Positions 1 to 7,812 of a DNA stretch of 38,277 bases are shown here, piece by piece. The DNA is from Clostridiales bacterium. Lineage in GTDB: Bacteria > Bacillota > Clostridia > Lachnospirales > WQUN01. The position numbers and the translations under genes are program-made. Numbering within the stretch: the stretch's first letter is position 1; each line of letters begins with the position of its first letter. The notes under the pieces are model-generated. The model searched no databases. It was not told the origin of the DNA and saw only the letters and a program-made list of their open reading frames with translations. Where the stretch lies: NCBI GenBank assembly GCA_031269465.1, contig JAISZB010000159.1:1-38277 (forward strand), read 5' to 3'.

Positions 1-1
1 C

Positions 2-148
2 GGCCTCGGAGACAAGTATTTTCAAAGATGCTTAAATGAATTCCGCTATCGCTTCAACCGAAGGAAATTTAAAGGCCAGGGCTTTTTCAGGCTTCCCGGC
101 GCATGCGCGCCGTCCAAGACGATCATCCGCAGGGCGCTCGTCGCCTAA
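2..148 (+). CDS. IS1595-type transposase, C-terminal tail (partial)
   Basis: An open frame enters from the left window edge and runs 48 codons to a TAA. It carries YFQRCLNEFRYRFNRR followed by a short F-rich stretch and ends ...RRALVA. This matches the C terminus of ISXO2/IS1595-type DDE transposases, where the family ends with a Y-x-N/D-E-F-x-x-R-F-N-R-R segment. The catalytic part would lie to the left of the window, so intactness cannot be judged. The following 180 bases shift abruptly to AT-rich DNA. The assignment rests on motif memory of the family, not on a search. Confidence 0.7.
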   Translation, partial: GLGDKYFQRCLNEFRYRFNRRKFKGQGFFRLPGACAPSKTIIRRALVA

Positions 149-334
149 CGAGGCTTCGGCTCTCAAAAAAAGCCTTTTTTCGAACAAGGGGCCAGTGCGC
201 CCAGACGCCTCCCAAAGAACCGTCTATATTTAGCAATCCTACTAAAATTCTGTATTTATATGCAATTGTTAAATTTAATCATTTAAATATTCCGTAAACA
301 ATATTGTGAAATTTTTATCAAATCAAAAAACTGA

Positions 335-1135
335 TCAAACTGGAGACTCATTTTGCAAAATAACGGCTGCGGGTTTTGGCAAATCGTCGCCGCCGTAAGC
401 CGCCGTGCCGTAGGAACCAAGATTGGCCGCCATTCTCGCACCCGCAGAGCCGCCCCACAGCGAATAATCGTCTGTGCTTACTTGTAGGGCATCGGCGTTT
501 TTGAAGATGAACGAAATTGCCGCCGCCAAATCTTCGCAAGCGGTCTGCGCACCGGGCCGGTAAATCAGCGCAAATGCGTTATAACCCATTTTTGACAGTT
601 CCAATGCGTGGGGGAAGCTGTCGTGCATAGCGCCGACATACGCAAAACCGCCGCCGGCGTTGATAATCGCAAAGGGTGCGCCCGGTTCGCCGCGAAAGTA
701 AAATAATCCCGTATCCTCTTTTGCCGGGTCCGCCTCCTTTTCTTCGTCCGTGTATATGTCGTAGAAGATGGTGTCTCCTGCCTCGGCATGGTTCTTCATG
801 TAATTTGTGATTTCCACCGTCGTGTCCGTATTGATGCCGGTGTACCATGTCAGGCTAAGTTCTCCTAGCGTATTCCCGCCATAGTATCCGGGATTCGCCG
901 GAAAGATTAGCCGGCCATAATCTTCAAACGCCGGATGGTTGACCACGTCGGATATAGGACTGTCGGCTTCAAAGTAATCGTAATTTATGCTGCTTAAAGC
1001 CTCCGTGCTGTTCTGTGCGGCAGCGGCTGATTCGCCGATTGAAGGTTCAGAGACAGCGGCGTTTTCAGCGCAAGCGGAAAGCGTCATTGCTATGGCAAGC
1101 GAAATGATACCTATATTCAATTTACAACCCCTCAT
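335..1135 (-). pseudogene. Lipoprotein alpha/beta hydrolase (esterase-like), C-terminally truncated
   Basis: The product starts with a lipobox signal peptide (hydrophobic stretch then LSACAEN, lipidated Cys at about residue 22), so it is an exported lipoprotein. The middle and end show an alpha/beta-hydrolase core: an oxyanion-type INAGGGFAY motif at about residues 157-165, an YRPG turn, and the nucleophile elbow GGSAGARMA near residue 228. Only about 35 residues follow that Ser, so the catalytic Asp and His of the triad are missing; members of this esterase group usually continue for 80-100 residues more. The stop falls where the DNA changes to AT-rich sequence, which suggests a deletion or insertion breakpoint. 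Its ATG overlaps the stop of the upstream cupin gene (ATGA), so the two were translationally coupled. Probably inactive as it stands. Confidence 0.75.
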
Positions 1136-2210
1136 TCTTTCCCACCCTCCCGCTCGTCAGTTTTTTCTGTTGTCAGCAGGGCGTACTCTTCTTGGGAAAC
1201 AGGTTCCAGCCACTCCACGCCGCCTGCTTCCGGGTTGGTGTTGATGGCGATATGGGCGAACCGGGTATCCGCGCTGCCGCCGTGCCAATGCTTCACGCCG
1301 GGAGGACACAGCGCCACATCGCCCGGGTACAGAACTTCCACCGGCTGTCCTTCGATCTGATGATAACCGATTCCGTCCGTGGCAATTAGCGCCTGACCGC
1401 CCGCGTGGATATGCCAGTTGTTGATAACGCCGGGTTCAAACACCACATAATGCATATCAGGAGCGCCCAAAGCGTTTCCTCCCGCCACAACGGAGGAAAG
1501 ATATACAGGTCCGGTAAAGGTCGGCATCGTGACAGGCTCATCGGCGCGTTGGAACATAAATTCGTTGTCGGCGGTGACGACACGCCCGACGTATTCCTCT
1601 GTTTCCATTCCGGCATAGTGTTCATCTGCAACCGGCTCCGAGTGCGGCGCGCCCGAATAACCCGAATCGACCATAATAGCCATCTGTGAGAACCAATTGT
1701 CCGGCGTTGCGCCGTGCCAATGTTTCGAGCCGGGCGCGATTTCAACGACATCGCCCTTGCGGATAATCTGCGCGGGCTTTCCTCCCTCCTGATAGTAGCC
1801 GATGCCGCCGACGCCCAGCACGAGCATCCCGTCATGACTATGCCAATAACTTCTTGCACCCGGCTCAAAGGTTACGGTATTCATCAGCGGGAGATGATAC
1901 ACGTCATCGGGAGCGATCATAGGCGATATATACGCCGTTCCGGTAAAGGAATCGGGTAAATTCAGCGCTCCGCCGATGGGGAAAGTAAGGTCTTGCCTTG
2001 TCCGGGCAATGCCGCCTGCGGAAACATCGAGCTGTCCTCGTCAGGAACGCTTTCCGCCGTCGGATTGGATTCAGACTGCGTTGCCGGCGGCGATTCGGAT
2101 TCACTGCCACTCGGCGCATCACTATGCGCCGCGCCGCTGCCGCAAGCAGCAAACATCATCACAAAAACAAGCTGCAAGCAAAAAGATGAAATGCCGCGTT
2201 TGATTTTCAC
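1132..2210 (-). pseudogene. Double-cupin lipoprotein, broken by a frameshift
   Basis: Two frames make one protein. The first (2210 to about 1980) has a lipobox signal peptide (VMMFAACGSG) and a Ser/Glu/Pro-rich linker, and ends GQGKTLLSPSAER. The second (about 1981 to 1132) continues with PIGGALNLPDSFTGTAYISP and then two cupin domains. The metal-site motifs are WHSHDG and KHWHGAT in cupin 1, and NWHIHAGGQ and KHWHGGS in cupin 2. One missing C in the C-run (GGGG on the plus strand at 1978-1981) explains the break. Cupin lipoproteins of this kind are often annotated as carboxymuconolactone- or quercetin-type cupins; the substrate is unknown. It overlaps the downstream hydrolase by ATGA, so both formed one operon. 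The break could be a real mutation or a homopolymer sequencing error. Confidence 0.8.
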
Positions 2211-2254
2211 AAGTCACCAGCCTCTCTTTGTCTCATTGTTCAACCCATCGTAAA

Positions 2255-2545
2255 GAAGAATTGTGTGAGAATGCATTTCATGCACGCCTTCCATCCGGCT
2301 ATATCTGGCCGGGGAAGAGGGCTTTCATAAAAACGGCAGGCGGAAGGAAGCGCTATAATGTCCTCGGAGCCTTGAATTTCGCGGCGAAGGCCATGTCCGC
2401 AACAGGCGGCGATGCTTATATAAACGCGTCTTCAGCCGTAGAGCTGCTCAATAAGCTTTTGCCTGAATATCCCGGATCGATCTTGAATATAGCGCCGGGC
2501 AACGCGAAATGCTAAAAATGCAAGGCGATTTCAGAGTAGCCATAC
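2255..2545 (+). pseudogene. IS630-family transposase fragment
   Basis: The frame contains SGYIWPGKRAFIKTAGGRKR, then YNVLGALNFA, DAYINASSAVELLNKLLPEY and a degenerate APGNAKC. These correspond to the middle of IS630/Tc1-mariner-type DDE transposases, where GRKRYNVLGALN precedes the second catalytic Asp (usually in xLDNAxxQKC). Here that Asp has become Gly (PGNAKC), and stops follow at 2513-2515 and about 2540, although KCKAISE is still readable after the first stop. Neither terminus of the IS was recognised. The fragment runs directly into the broken 3' end of the MATE gene on the other strand, so the insertion or a later deletion removed the rest of both. The IS630 family inserts at TA, which is relevant to the palindromic repeats in this window. 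Confidence 0.75.
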
Positions 2546-2842
2546 GCAAAAGGAAGAAACTTTTTTGACATAATCCCCGCGTCCCTTCCCCAAAGCACGG
2601 GCTATAACTGACGCGCCGCCAATTCCGAAAATTTGCCCAAGCGCCATTAGAATCATAAAAACCGGCATGGAAAGCGACACGGCGGCAACTTGAAAATCAT
2701 CGTGGGTTTGCCCTATAAAGAACGTATCCGCGAGGTTGCAGACAAGCACCATCAGCATTGCCATAATTGCGGGCAACGCGCTTTTAATAATTGCCTTGAA
2801 CGGCGGCATTGTATTGAATACGCTTAGATTGTTTGACTCCAT
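2531..2842 (-). pseudogene. MATE efflux transporter, N-terminal fragment
   Basis: About 100 residues of a MATE (multidrug and toxin extrusion) protein: a short cytoplasmic N terminus, TM1 with NLADTFFIGQ, and TM2 followed by GIGGASVIARALGKGRGD, the conserved loop of the DinF/MepA-like branch. Full MATE proteins are about 450 residues, so roughly three quarters are lost, and reading stops shortly after VKKVSSFCVW where IS630 sequence begins. The ATG at 2842 is chosen because AAGGGAG lies just upstream; a longer open frame extends to 2869. A MarR gene lies immediately upstream on the same strand, the usual regulator-exporter pair. Not functional. Confidence 0.8.
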
Positions 2843-2928
2843 TTCGTTCTCCCTTTTGAAAGCACACATTTAATAGTATGCTTTCAATATTGGTGTAAAT
2901 TTGCCCGCGTTGCGCGGGCGTTATGGCG

Positions 2929-3354
2929 CTACTTCACATTTTCGCTGACTTTTTTGAGCAGCTCGCGAAAAATCTGCTTTTCCCCATCGCTTAAGCCTCG
3001 GACGAGCCGCTCCTCGGCGGAGTCCATCCTTTCGCTGGCATCCTTGCAGATGGCAATACCTTTGGCGGTAATCCGCGCGTTTTTCACGCGCTTGTCCTCG
3101 GCGTCCGCATACCCCTCAACAAAGCCTTTTTGTTCCAGCCTTTGCACAATCCCCGCCGCCGTCGCTTGGGAAACGTGCAGGAGCTTCTCCAGTTGTTTTA
3201 AGGGATATGCGCCGTCCGCAGCATTGCTTAAAACCAATAGCAACTGCCACTGCGCCAGCGTCAGTTCTTTCGCTCGCAGCAGATTATTGGCGTTTCGTTC
3301 AAGCGAATCGTGTATTTGCTTGATAAGCGGGCCGTAATCGTATGTACAGAACAC
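2929..3354 (-). CDS. MarR-family transcriptional regulator
   Basis: A 141-residue winged-helix regulator. The N-terminal dimerisation helix is followed by LTLAQWQLLLVLSN, the recognition-helix region YPLKQLEKLLHVSQATAAGI and VQRLEQKGFVEG, then the wing EDKRVKNARITAKG, which is the classical MarR DxRxxxxxLTxxG element. Start is GTG at 3354, with AAAGGAGG 8-9 bases upstream. Proteins of this type repress adjacent exporter genes and release DNA on binding small aromatic ligands; the linked exporter here is the truncated MATE gene 85 bases downstream. The regulator itself appears intact, so it may now be an orphan. Confidence 0.88.
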   Translation of the reverse strand: MFCTYDYGPLIKQIHDSLERNANNLLRAKELTLAQWQLLLVLSNAADGAYPLKQLEKLLHVSQATAAGIVQRLEQKGFVEGYADAEDKRVKNARITAKGIAICKDASERMDSAEERLVRGLSDGEKQIFRELLKKVSENVK

Positions 3355-3355
3355 G

Positions 3356-3417
3356 GAGGATTCCTCCTTTCATCAGAGTGCAAACATTATTATATACGAT
3401 TCGACCGTAATAATCAA
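3356..3417 (-). promoter_or_regulatory. Promoter and palindromic ribosome site of the MarR gene
   Basis: On the minus strand TTGATT (3417-3412), a 17-base spacer and TATAAT (3394-3389) form a near-consensus promoter. Between it and the GTG lies GGAGGAATCCTCC (3368-3356), a perfect 13-base palindrome that contains the Shine-Dalgarno sequence. The palindrome could hide the ribosome site in a short hairpin or serve as an operator half; which is not decidable from sequence. Confidence 0.6.
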
Positions 3418-3472
3418 CAGCTTGCCGTTGTATTTTTTCTTGTTAGGACTTGCCGACTTGCTTTTGCGGATT

Positions 3473-3724
3473 TCAATTTTCAGGCGGTTCGCCGGGACAT
3501 TCAAACCAGAACGTAGTCAGCCCGTCCGCGCAGTCCACGCCATAGGGCATACCATGCGCTTTCAGTACCGCGCTGACAATGGACAGCCCAAGCCCTGTTC
3601 CCTGCCGCCGACCGCCGTGATGTTGACTGCGCTGATACCGCTCCCAAATCACTTCCTGTTCTTCTTTTGAAATCGGCTCTCCGGGATTGGCGACCGATAC
3701 CCTGACGCCCTCCGCCGTTCTCCA
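3473..3724 (-). pseudogene. Sensor histidine kinase, C-terminal ATPase fragment
   Basis: In a frame different from the RhuM gene that precedes it, the minus strand reads RVSVANPGEPISKEEQEVIW, then ERYQRS, GTGLGLSIVSAVLKAHGMPY and DGLTTFWFECPGEPPEN before a TGA at 3475-3473. This is the end of a HATPase_c domain: the G1/F-box region (NPGEPIS...ERYQRS) and the G2 box GTGLGLSIV. The N-terminal sensor, the phospho-acceptor His and the N-box are absent. It is joined to the RhuM coding region at about 3710-3725. Presumably a leftover of a two-component system. Confidence 0.8.
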
Positions 3725-4139
3725 TACGCTGCCTGTCCATTACATAGCCTCTTAGCGTATAATCGCGCAGAACGCCCGTCGCCCATTGGCGGAACGCCGT
3801 GGCGCGTTTGGAGTTTACTCGGTAGCCGACGGCGATAATCGCGTCGAGGTTGTAGTGCTTAACCTTATAGTTTTTTCCGTCTGCGGCAGTTACCGAGAAA
3901 TCCTCGGTAACTGAATCCGCCGACAATTCGCCGTCATTAAAAATATTCTTCAAATGCAGACTGATATTGTCGGACGATGTATCGAACAGTTGTCCCATAT
4001 TTTTTTGTGACAGCCAAAGTGTACCGTCCTGAACGCGCACGTCAACGCCGTCGCCGCCCGTCTGATAGAAGAGAACAAGGAACTCCGCTGTACGGTTGCG
4101 TATTTGCAGATTGGATTTCGGTTTTTTATTTTCAGCCAT
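3711..4139 (-). pseudogene. RhuM-family protein, truncated and fused to kinase remnant
   Basis: About 142 residues match the N-terminal domain of RhuM/COG3943 proteins: WLSQKNMGQLFDTSSDNISL, HLKNIF, YNLDAIIAVGYRVNSKRA, FRQWATGVLRDY and the GYVMDRQRMENG end. RhuM proteins are usually about 330 residues, and the C-terminal half is missing. The open frame continues to 3501 but only as out-of-frame reading of the kinase fragment, so those last 70 residues are meaningless. RhuM was named from a Salmonella pathogenicity-island gene; its biochemical function is not established, and related proteins are common next to mobile DNA and restriction-modification loci. A Phd-type antitoxin gene lies 24 bases upstream on the same strand, suggesting a former toxin-antitoxin-like pair. 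Confidence 0.82.
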
Positions 4140-4163
4140 AATGGTGTCGCCTGCCTTCCGTGT

Positions 4164-4403
4164 TTATTGCCCACGCGCAAGGGCTTCAAAAGCCTCGCGG
4201 TTGTTTTCTATGACGCGCCTTGCTACGAGCGTAACGTCCTCGTCCGGCGCGGCCTGCGCCCCGCTAAACTCAATCAGCAGATACCGGGGCGCATTGTTTT
4301 TCAAAATCGCTACCGCGCCCGTTTCGTCCACCAACCGCGCTACGCGGGAAAAGTTCCGATTCGCTTCCGTAATGGAAACAATACTGTTTGTGTCAATTCG
4401 CAT
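4164..4403 (-). CDS. Phd/YefM-type antitoxin
   Basis: About 79 residues from the ATG at 4403 (AGAGGTG just upstream; an alternative ATG lies at 4424). The N-terminal half has the Phd/YefM DNA-binding signature: SIVSITEANRNFSRVARLVD, then GAVAILKNNAPRYLLIEF. The C-terminal helix (VTLVARRVIENNREAFEALA) is the part that normally clamps the toxin. Antitoxins of this family repress their own operon and neutralise RelE, YoeB or Doc toxins. Here the next gene is the RhuM-family remnant, not a known small toxin, so either RhuM was the partner or the toxin is lost. The antitoxin itself looks intact. Confidence 0.85.
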   Translation of the reverse strand: MRIDTNSIVSITEANRNFSRVARLVDETGAVAILKNNAPRYLLIEFSGAQAAPDEDVTLVARRVIENNREAFEALARGQ

Positions 4404-4471
4404 TTTAACACCTCTGACGTTCATTATACATCATCAGTAGGCGAAAAACCTATTTTTTCAAAATGAGTTTA

Positions 4472-5401
4472 TTACCGTGCAACACTCCTTTCCCGCCATC
4501 TATTCGCTTGCCAGCGGTCGTAATCAACTTGCGACGTGGAATACACCGTCGTTGCGGCTTTTTGCGCCGTATTCGGCAAATAGTCAGACCGCTGACATTT
4601 GCGTTTGTGGGCTTCGTCTTTCTGCTGAAAATACGGCCTTGTGAGAAATGCCCGTATCATCGCGTCAGGGTCGGCGTTGCGCCAGTAGGCCAGCTTGTTC
4701 ATCAGGGCTTGGTCGTCGGCGCTTTCGTTGCCGTTACGCCGCTGACCGTTCCATAGTGCCTGAAACACCTTATCGCGCTCCAGTCCGGTACGCAGAAATT
4801 TGTCCTGCTCCGCGCTCGGTATCATAACGGGCGCATGGGTAACGGTCTGCCGTGACGTTTCCGGCAGCAGAAACTTGTCGTGGACGGCCGGCAATTCTGC
4901 CGTGCGCGTTTCGATAGGTTTCACGCCGCCGAGGACATTGCCGGTCACGGTGAAATACCTCGCCTCGCCGTAAATCTCAACGAAGCCGTCCTGCTTGCGG
5001 TGGCGTGTAATGTCCGCGTCGGGCGCGAACACGAACAAGCGCAGTCCGTTCCCGCTGGGGCTGACCTCGGCGTAGGCGCCCAGTTTACCCACAATCTCGG
5101 CGGCTCCGGGCGTAAGCGTTCCGTCCTCGCCGATAACGTGGTCTACATCCACGCCGTAAAGATTACCGCCGCCGTCAAACTCGTAGCCGATACCACGGGC
5201 AAGTCCCCGCGCCACGCACTCGACGGCGCTCTCGTAGGTGTTCCACGTTTGTTTAACTCCCGCCTTTGCCGCCGATAGTCTGCCTATCAGCAGGCTCGAC
5301 GGGTCGAACGGGGCTTTCAGCGGCGCGTCACAGATGCCTCACACTACCCAATTCGGGCGCTGTTTCAGCAGCGGTGGTATGTTGTCGTATAAATTTGGCA
5401 T
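4472..5401 (-). pseudogene. Phage/ICE primase-like protein interrupted by TGA
   Basis: The gene starts at ATG 5401, behind AAGGAGG, with MPNLYDNIPPLLKQRPNWVV; a TGA at 5341-5339 follows, and the same frame goes on (DAPLKAPFDPSSLL, GVKQTWNTYESAVE) into about 250 further residues. RPNWVxW is a conserved opening of the bifunctional primase/NrS-1-polymerase-like proteins of phages and ICEs, so the TGA replaces the expected TGG. The body has the acidic motif GNLYGVDVDHV and SPSGNGLRLFVFAP with FVEIYGEARYFTVTG, as in archaeo-eukaryotic-primase-like domains, then a helical ADPDAMIRAFLTRPYF domain. No helicase domain follows. TGG codons for Trp and TGA stops occur normally elsewhere, so this is a nonsense mutation rather than recoding. 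Confidence 0.8.
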
Positions 5402-5415
5402 GATGTTCCTCCTTC

Positions 5416-5450
5416 AAATAAAATAGGCCGCCCGGTTTAGCCGGACGGCT
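5416..5450 (-). terminator. Rho-independent terminator after the helicase remnant
   Basis: On the minus strand GCCGTCCGG, loop CTAAA, CCGGGCGGC is followed by CTATTTTATTT. One mismatch in a 9-bp stem. It lies between the end of the helicase remnant and the primase ribosome site, so it would separate the two former transcripts. Confidence 0.6.
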
Positions 5451-5491
5451 ATGTAGAGCGGCGAACCGTAACGGTTCAGCCGCTTGCGCGT

Positions 5492-6434
5492 TTATCTTTC
5501 CCTATCTCTGTCTTTCCGCTCCGGCGCTGCATCGCCCTCGTCCGGCTCGGCCTCAAAAATCTGATGGTCTTTCTCGTCCAGTTTCAGCAGGACGTTCAAC
5601 TCCTTCAGCCGCGCCGATTTCTCCTGATACTCGGCTTTCTGTGGGTATGGCCCTCGCCTTTGGCTGTTTCCATCTGCGTTTTAGTTTCGGCAAGTTTGTT
5701 TTCGCAGCGGCGTATTGTTTCCTCGAATCCCTCCAGCGCGTTATCAAGGCGGGTAATGTTGCCGTGAATGTCCGTACCCAACTTAACGTCGTGGGTCATC
5801 GCGCCTTTGAGCGTCACACGATATTCCTTGCCGTAGGTGTCAAAAGACAGCGCCATTTGAAAACCTCTGTATTCGCCCAGCGGCACGGGGCCGGGGGAGG
5901 TCATCGCCTTGCAAGCCTCGATGATTGCCTTGCCCGCGTCGGCTTTTTCGGCGTAAACAATCCCGCCAATTTTCATCGGCGGGAAGTGGTCTTTGTCGCT
6001 TGGGTGCTGCGCCGCTGTTTCCATATCGGCCTTGTACCCGGCGATACGCTCCGTGAGCCGCTTTATCTCATGCGGGTATTCTTTGCGGATTTTATCCTCC
6101 AAGCTGTACTTCTGGTTCAGGTGGCTCGCGTGGAGGATTTTCAGCCGCCCAACGTCCATTTCAAGCTGGCATTTCTCGATGATGAGTGGATTGCCTGTCG
6201 CCAAAGCCTTGATTTCGGCATAGCTTAAAGCCGTTTCGTCAACGTCCTCAGCCATACGCACAGACGTTTTGCTCGTCATAATCAGCGCGATATATTTCTG
6301 CTTATTTCCACTAATTGGTACATATATGCGTCGAAAGTCGATTCTGTGATATAGCGGAAAATCTCCACCACGGGATTTTTGTTAAACTGCCGGATAACGC
6401 GCCTAAGCCGTTGCGCGAGGTCTGACGGTCGCCA
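5492..6434 (-). pseudogene. ICE helicase/DNA-methylase giant protein, C-terminal remnant
   Basis: Three frames together give the end of the very large SNF2-type helicase / N6-methylase protein carried by many Firmicutes ICEs. Segment 1 (6434 to about 6308) reads WRPSDLAQRLRRVIRQFNKN and FRYITESTFDAYMYQLVE, helicase motif VI plus the conserved region after it. Segment 2 (about 6304 to 5650) reads NKQKYIALIMTSK, then DETALSYAEIKALATGNPLI and KAMTSPGPVPLGEYRGFQMA. Segment 3 (about 5648 to 5492) reads EKSARLKELNVLLKLDEKDH and an acidic tail ending in TAA. The first shift is a one-base loss in the TTT run at 6305-6307; the second lies near 5648-5655. The native protein has over 2000 residues; upstream it is cut by a group II intron end at about 6436. 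Confidence 0.75.
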
Positions 6435-6436
6435 AG

Positions 6437-6530
6437 ATAGCGATAGGTAAGATTTTGATGTAATCTCCGTCTTTTCCCCCGCTCCACACCGTGCGTGCGA
6501 GTTTCCCCGCACACGGCGTTCCATCGTTGT
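6437..6530 (-). ncRNA. Group II intron 3' end: domains V and VI
   Basis: Reading the minus strand from 6522, GAACGCCGTGTGCG, loop GGGAAAC, CGCACGCACGGTGTGG forms the roughly 34-nt hairpin typical of group II intron domain V, with the catalytic triad position reading CGC. It is followed by the usual purine-rich linker (GAGCGGGGG) and a small domain VI-like hairpin (GAGATTACATCAAAATCTTA, with an unpaired A as candidate branch point) and CCTATCGCTAT, a common intron 3' end. The next bases continue the helicase reading frame (WRPSDL), so the 3' splice junction is at about 6436. The maturase HNH remnant lies upstream at the expected place in domain IV. Confidence 0.7.
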
Positions 6531-6576
6531 TAGTGTCTTGTCAGATTGATATGATTTTCAAAGCTAAGAAACTTTT

Positions 6577-6957
6577 TCACAAGATTTTCTCGTTGACAGT
6601 CTGTTCTCTAAGTGCGTTAATTTTTTCCAATGTGGGCTTGTCCGGTCTAATCAGTTCAAGGTATGTCGCTATTGTTTCGGGTGCGGTCGCGTGTATCAGC
6701 TTGTGAACATCAACGTGAACGATAACGAGATTTGCATATCTGTCGGTGCCGCCATTTTTCAACGGTTTTTTGTGGTGGCAATGTATTTCACCGATTGCAT
6801 GTTCGTTTCCCGTAACCGCACATCTTCCGTATTGCGCCGCATACAGCGAAATTCTGTTGTCCATATATTCCACGCTTCGCCGCGGTTCTTTTGCTCGCAT
6901 AAGACCATATTCGCATCGGAATCGCCATAGAATTGCCCAGGCGTTTTCCCCAGCCAC
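6577..6957 (-). pseudogene. Group II intron maturase, C-terminal HNH endonuclease part
   Basis: This frame encodes the HNH domain at the end of a group II intron reverse transcriptase: YAAQYGRCAVTGNE (zinc-binding Cys), then GEIHCHHKKPLKNGGTDRY with the HH-K-P catalytic core, ANLVIVHVDVHKLIHA (N and second His), and a helical ETIATYLELI tail. The stop is 6577. The reverse transcriptase and X domains are not found upstream; sequence beyond about 6960 belongs to other, unrecognised frames. In another frame a reading from ATG 7001 (ribosome site GAGAGGAG) gives MLAAYEGAMPNLRLEWLGKT, which I do not recognise. HNH domains help intron retrohoming by nicking the target strand; this copy cannot be mobile. 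Confidence 0.72.
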
Positions 6958-7001
6958 TCGAGACGCAGATTTGGCATTGCTCCTTCATAGGCGGCTAACA
7001 T

Positions 7002-7812
7002 GACGCTCCTCTCTCAGCCAGAGATATCGACGCCATGCTCTGGCCGCCGATGGCGCTTGCGCGAGTCAGGCGATGCTTCAGCGCATGCGGTGGGCGCTCT
7101 TTCATGCACGCTGACATCCATCTCCTAACTGATGAAACGTTTACATCCAGTATTGCTGCTGTCTATAAAAAGAACCATTTGGGCGATCGGATTTGGCCTG
7201 GCTCCATGCAGCGCCCGTTTATACTGATTTGCATATGAAACCGACTATTTTAGAGCTGACTGTTCATCGCGAAAGTGGATGTGGACGTTCAGGAACAAAA
7301 ATAGTCGCATATGACTGCATATCAGTATATAGCGCGATGGCAAGTCATACATGCAGCCCAGCGTAAATAGGCATTCATAATTCCAATAGTAAATTTTCAA
7401 CAAGCGCCCTGAAGGTATTTATCTGTGGACAGGTTAAAAAGATTAACTGTTACCCATTAAGCCTTCAATCGATAGATCGTGGCATACATTTTGTAAGTAT
7501 CAGTAAATTTATATCAAAAACAGAATTAATATAATGGTTATAAATTGGATTTTTTACAATTTTTCAAATATAATTGTGTGTGTCGAAATTGATTTATTAA
7601 GCTCTAAAAATTAAGGATGATATATATGTTGCCTAGTTTGTCTATTTTTTATCCATTTTTGTTAATATATCAACATTTATATTCAACAAATAGCCAATTT
7701 AAACAGAGAAAATGACGACTATCAAAAATTTACTATTTAGTTGTAAGAATCAAAGGCTTCCAGATATTTAACACTCTTGTCATTCATGTTAAAATACTAA
7801 TGGGTGATAACA
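7002..7812. other. Gene-free AT-rich interval holding palindromic repeat copy A
   Basis: No convincing gene. The first 200 bases keep the GC-rich composition of the ICE remnant; from about 7330 the DNA is AT-rich chromosomal intergenic sequence. Repeat copy A sits at the transition. A 67-codon open frame at 7035-7238 runs into the repeat and has no ribosome site. Confidence 0.5.
7220..7329 (+). repeat. Palindromic repeat (MITE-like) copy A, short form
   Basis: Left end TATACTGATTTGCATATGAA and right end ATGACTGCATATCAGTATA are imperfect inverted repeats. Internal arms CTATTTTAGAGCT and AAAATAGT also pair. The central palindrome found in the long form is missing, giving about 110 bp. It marks the boundary between the ICE remnant and chromosomal DNA. 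Confidence 0.7.

Noticed and set aside
149-200. Terminator after the IS1595 tail
   Set aside because: The AGGCTT...AAGCC pairing is short and A/T runs are disordered; not convincing.
5339-5341. Recoding of TGA as Trp or selenocysteine in the primase
   Set aside because: TGA ends other genes here and Trp is coded by TGG; no SECIS-like hairpin follows.
7035-7238. 67-codon plus-strand frame
   Set aside because: No ribosome site, low-complexity GC-rich composition, and it runs into repeat copy A.
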